This document shows, one piece after another, positions 59,601 to 64,000 of a stretch of DNA of 64,000 nucleotides. A model generated the notes under the pieces. The model was not told the DNA's origin. It did not search any database and worked only from the letters and a program-made list of their open reading frames with translations. Numbering within the stretch: the first letter of the stretch is position 1; each line of letters begins with the position of its first letter. The DNA is taken from assembly GCA_008477525.1 (NCBI GenBank), contig SPDT01000002.1, forward strand, positions 868,001 through 932,000. Reading direction: 5' to 3'. A program made the position numbers and the translations under genes. Source of the DNA: Hypomyces perniciosus (lineage: Eukaryota > Ascomycota > Sordariomycetes > Hypocreales > Hypocreaceae).

Positions 59601-62600
59601 TATTCCCCTTTATTCCTAAACCTATAATAATACCTTTATAGCCTAGCCTTTATCCTTTAAACCCTATATCTATAAAAGATTAATTATAAATAACATAAAT
59701 ATAAATGCCTTAAACTTTACTTTATAGCTTAACCTAGCTTAATAAACTATAGTTTTAATTATAAAGTTAATACTGTTTTTTTTTAAAAAGCCTTACAAAA
59801 TTTTAATATTAATAATAACTATATATATTTAATAAAGATAATTATTAAAAGTAATAATCTTTATTATTAATTCGGCTTTTTTAATCAAATAATAAAAAAA
59901 GGCTTAATTTAATAAAAAAATAAAAATAAACTTTTAAATAAGAAATTTTAAAGTAAATAGCTAAAAATTAAAACTTTAAAGTATAAATTAAAGTTTAAAG
60001 TAAAGCTTTAAATATAGCTTTACTATTAAACTTTAAAAATAATAATTTACTTAACTATAATTAAATCAAAGACTTTAAATAATTTAATAGTAAATAAAAA
60101 GATATTATTAAATGTTAATAAAAATATATTAATTAATATTTTTAAATAAATAATATTTTTATAAATAATTAATTAACTTTTTTAATTACATTTAAAAAGA
60201 CTTTATAGATAATGCGCCTTTAAAAGGAAATATATATTAACTGTAATAAAGAAACTTTAATACTATTATTAAAAATCTTACTGATTTTACTTAATAATAT
60301 TAAAAAACTAATATAATATTCTTTATTAATTTTAATAAATAATATAAAATAATTGGGTTATTTTAAAAGGCATTATAGTCTTTTAATAACTTATATATAT
60401 TAAATAAGCCCTTTTAAAACTTTATAATAAAGTTATTTATATTAAATAGTAAATACAGTAAAACTATTTAATAAATAGTAAAGGCTTTTAAAAATAAAAG
60501 TCTTTTAAAAGTTTATTAATACTATAAAAACTTAAATAATTAATTGAATAAATTTTATTTTATTAAATAATATTAACTTTATTAAATTATTTATAATAAG
60601 CTTTAAAAGGGCGTTTATTATAATACCTTTTATATTACTTAAATTAATTAGTATTAATAAAGCTATTTATAGTAAAATTATTAATATTAATAGAATAATT
60701 AAACTATTACTTTAACGCTAGGTAGTAATTTAATAAAATTAAATATTATATATATTTTACTATTTTACTTTTAAGTCTTTTATAAGGAATATTTTATTAA
60801 AGAACTTTATTTTTACGATAAAAAAGTAGGCTATAGCTTTAATAAATATAATAAAAAAAGTAGTTTAATATATAATAAAAGAATCTATATTAAATATAAA
60901 ACTAAAATCGCTAAATTTAACTGTATTAACAATACTTTAATTTAATAGTATTTTAAAGTTAATTATAAAACAGTTTAATAAAATATAATTATTAAACTTT
61001 AATAATATATTAGTATTACCTATAATATTTAGTTAAGCTATAAATCCAGGCCTTAAATAATATACCCTTTTTAAATGTTAATAAAAAGAATAATAGTAAT
61101 ATTATTGTATTAACTTTTCATTTACTTTAATTTAACTAGCTTTATTTATTAAAAACCTAGACTTAATTTATAAATGAAAGAGAACACTAACCTTTACTAA
61201 AAGTTATAAATAAAAGTTAATTATAAATAGGATTATTATTTTAAAATAAATCTATTATTATTTTTTTAATTAAAAACCTTTTAAATGTAAATTAATAGAT
61301 AGTAAATCCCTTGCAATATAAATTATATTATTTTTTATATATAATATTTATATTACTATAAAAGCTTTAATAAATAATAGTGATATACTTTAAACTTTTA
61401 TTAACTGCGCTTTTATTAAATAATTTAATATTATTACTTAATAACTATTATTTATTAAAAACCTTTGATTTATTAATAAAAGTATAGTTAATAAAATTTT
61501 AAACTTTTTTATTATATAAACTATAATTAACTATTATAATAAACTTTACCTCTTTTTTATTATAAATATCTTTCATAATATATTTATAATCTTTAACCTT
61601 TTATAGTTAAAAAAATATAATTTTAATAGTAATTAAAAAGAGTTAACTATTACTTTTAAATCCTCTTATTATTATAATTATTATTTTTTAAAGAATATAG
61701 TTAAGTTTATATAAACTTTAATAATAGTTGAAATAAAAAGTAATTTTATTAAAGTTAATATAAAAAATAAATATTATTAGTAATTAATAATTAAAAATGC
61801 TTTAAATAAATTAAAGTTTAATTTAATTAAATAAAAAACCATCCTATACTAGTAATTATTAATTAAAAACGCTTTAAAAGAAATAAACTATAACTTAATT
61901 AAAAAAAAAAGCCTTAAACTAAATATTTTATAAACTTTAATACTAAAGTAAAATTATTATATAATTTATAAATATAGTAGAGTTAATAATAAAGAAATAT
62001 AAATATAAATAATCTTAAATTAAATATATATAAAGTTATTGCCTATTTTTATAATCTATAGTTAATAATAAAAAAGAAAACCTTTATTAAAGCTATTATT
62101 ACTACTTTTTAATATATTATTTCCGCAAAACTAAACTAAACTTTGAAATTAAAAAGTATATTTAAATATAGCAGATATATAAATAATAGCAGCTATAAAC
62201 TTTATTAGTTTTTATTATTAATTATATATTTATATAATAAAAGTAACTTAAAAGGAAATTAATTAAAGTATTAAAATTAAAGAATTAGTATTAATTATTT
62301 TATTAAAGCTTTTAAATAAGTTTTTCTAATAAATATTTATAAAATAAAGAGACTCTATTAAAGTAAACATAATATTATTAAAAGATATATATAATTGGAT
62401 TAATAAATATTACTTTTTAATATAATTAAAAGAAATTATAGCTGTTAATATAAAGAAATTTATAGTAAAGAAACTTAAATTTAATAAGCTAAATATTTTA
62501 AAAAAAATTACTATTTTAACTATATAACTTATATAATACTTTCCTATTATAGATAATAAATAAGTTTTTTTTATAATAGGCCTAAAACTATAAAATTAAA

Positions 62601-64000
62601 ATATTATTAAAAAAAGACCTTTTATATTAAAAGAATAGGTTATTTTTATTTAATAAACTATGAGTAATAAAAAAATAGTTAAATAATAATTTAGCGAAAG
62701 GATTTATTTATAAATTATAAGTATAATATACTGCTCCCCTTTTTTAGCTATAAAATTAAAAGGTAATATCTATATTTATTAAGATTATTAAAAGTTAAAT
62801 AACATTACTATTAAGAATTAGTATTTATTGCTATTAATTTAGTAAGTTTTTAATACTTTAAACTATATAAAGGTATATATAAAACTTAATATTATTACTG
62901 CATTTAATAACCTCTGTAACTATATTTATATAATATACTTTAATAATATCTTTATATATTTATTAAACTAAAAGGAATATTAAATATATATATAAAGTAA
63001 TAGCCTGCCTTTAAAACGCTAGCCTTTAAATTAATATTATTAAATGCAAATTTAAAATAATAAAAATAAAATACTTTAATTTAATTATTACTTTAAAGGG
63101 ATTAAAATTAGATTTTAAAAAAATTAAAGCTATATTAAATTAATAACTACTTAAAAGAATAAAAGACTTATAAAAGGTCTTTGATTTTATAAATTTCTAT
63201 TACTATTTTATTTAAAGATACTTTAAAATAACTATATTATTAAATTGACTTTTAAAAAAAGTCTGACTATATATTTTAAAAGAGAAATAATAGGAAGCCT
63301 TTAATTTAATTAAATACACCTTTAAATTAACCTTAATCGTAGCCCTTTTTAACTATAATAAATAAATAATCGTTAAAACTAATACCTTTTATTAAATATT
63401 AAGCGGTATCCTGTTATAGTATAATAAAAAAGGCATTTTATATTTTATTATATTCTTTTTTATAAAGTATAATACTTAACAATATAATTATAAAATCTAT
63501 TATAAAAAACTTTTAATTATTATTAAAGTAATTAAAAAATAGCGTTTAAACTTATAAAGTTTATAACAGTTTAATATTTTTATAGACTATAAAAATGTTT
63601 TATATTTTACTTTAATTAAAGCTTTAAACTAATAGTAAATTTAATAATTTAAATTCCTTTTTAACTTTCATTTCTATATTATCTATTAACTTAACTTTAA
63701 AGCTATAATACTTAATACTTTAAATAAAAAAATAGAAAATAAGCTTATAAAATTAAACCCTTTTAATAACTAAATTAAAAATAAATAATATATTATTTTG
63801 TATAGAGTCTTTAGACCTAAAGTTTAAATAATATTTTAAAGACAAGTTTTATTAAATATAAAAGTATTTATAAACGCTGCCTTTATAGCTATAATAATAT
63901 TTATAGACAATAAATTAATTAATTATTTAATTACAGTAGTATATAAATAAAATACTATAGTAAAAGAAATAGTAATTGCGCTTTAAAACTTTAATATCTA
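59390..64000 (+). mobile_element. Element B: paralogue of element A, Ty3/Gypsy, RIP-degraded, runs off right edge
   Basis: The LTR lies at about 59390-59600 (starts TATTATAGCATTAAC). The internal region is collinear with A: leader, gag side, an uninterrupted stretch at about 61,920-61,960 where A carries the nested element, reverse transcriptase IYFNNIFIY at 62933-62959, and RNase H remnant about 63,345-63,600. Relative to A it lacks the GC-rich insert and a further 138 bases of reverse transcriptase. Every frame is broken. Confidence 0.8.

Larger units (their letters stand above)
40450..64000. other. AT-rich, RIP-degraded repeat block without genes
   Basis: From about 40.65 kb onward the sequence is strongly AT-rich with abundant TpA. 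Six-frame reading gives no open frame of 60 codons or more except one meaningless 73-codon frame (53947-54168). Identifiable coding remnants are full of stops created by C-to-T changes on both strands, the signature of repeat-induced point mutation. The repeat families are Ty3/Gypsy LTR elements in nested and inverted arrangement, listed separately. The block continues past the right edge. It may be an AT isochore or part of a (peri)centromere; sequence alone does not decide. Confidence 0.9.

Overview
The window is nuclear DNA of a filamentous ascomycete (Pezizomycotina, Sordariomycetes-like). The evidence is short GT-AG introns of about 50-90 bases with CTRAC/CTAAC branch sites, two eukaryotic tRNA genes (one with a canonical tRNA intron), a fungal PNP-NACHT NLR, a DUF4045-gelsolin protein, and a 23 kb block degraded in the way repeat-induced point mutation (RIP) degrades repeats. 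Gene content and the many TACGGAGTAC-type intergenic motifs would fit Hypocreales, perhaps Clavicipitaceae. That family placement is inference.

Gene-rich part (1 to about 40,440). There are 13 protein genes and 2 tRNA genes. In order: LAMMER kinase (5' part only, minus, runs off the left edge), sideroflexin FSF1 (minus), tRNA-Arg(TCG) (minus), a GNAT-like protein (plus), ARL2 GTPase (plus, six exons), DUF4045-gelsolin protein (plus), a PNP-NACHT NLR without C-terminal repeats (minus), 1-acylglycerol-3-phosphate acyltransferase (minus), a DENND11/LCHN-like protein (plus), SEC63 (minus), a DUF3336-patatin lipase (minus), tRNA-Ser(CGA) (minus), a ZIP zinc transporter of the ZRT3 type (plus), TFIIIA (minus) and RPB6 (plus). 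Most are conserved housekeeping genes: ER protein import, lipid synthesis and lipolysis, mitochondrial serine/iron transport, tubulin-cofactor GTPase, Pol I/II/III subunit, and 5S rRNA transcription. The accessory gene is the NLR. TFIIIA and RPB6 are divergent across only 346 bases.

AT-rich part (about 40,450 to 64,000). This is a gene-free block of RIP-degraded, nested LTR retrotransposons. Element A (plus, from about 46.5 kb) is a Ty3/Gypsy copy. It is interrupted by a complete second Gypsy element on the minus strand (49,166-54,582, two 226-base LTRs, perfect GTATA target duplication), by a 276-base GC-rich solo LTR-like insert (55,638-55,913, AGATA duplication), and by a 250-base repeat near 57.5 kb. 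Element B (from 59,390, running off the right edge) is a paralogue of A that keeps the empty site of the nested element. Inverted partial copies (C, D) lie at 40.8-45.3 kb. The reverse-transcriptase YLDD signature reads YFNN in all three elements, as expected from C-to-T changes on both strands.

All exon boundaries were derived by eye from splice signals and protein-family continuity. No alignment or database search was run.
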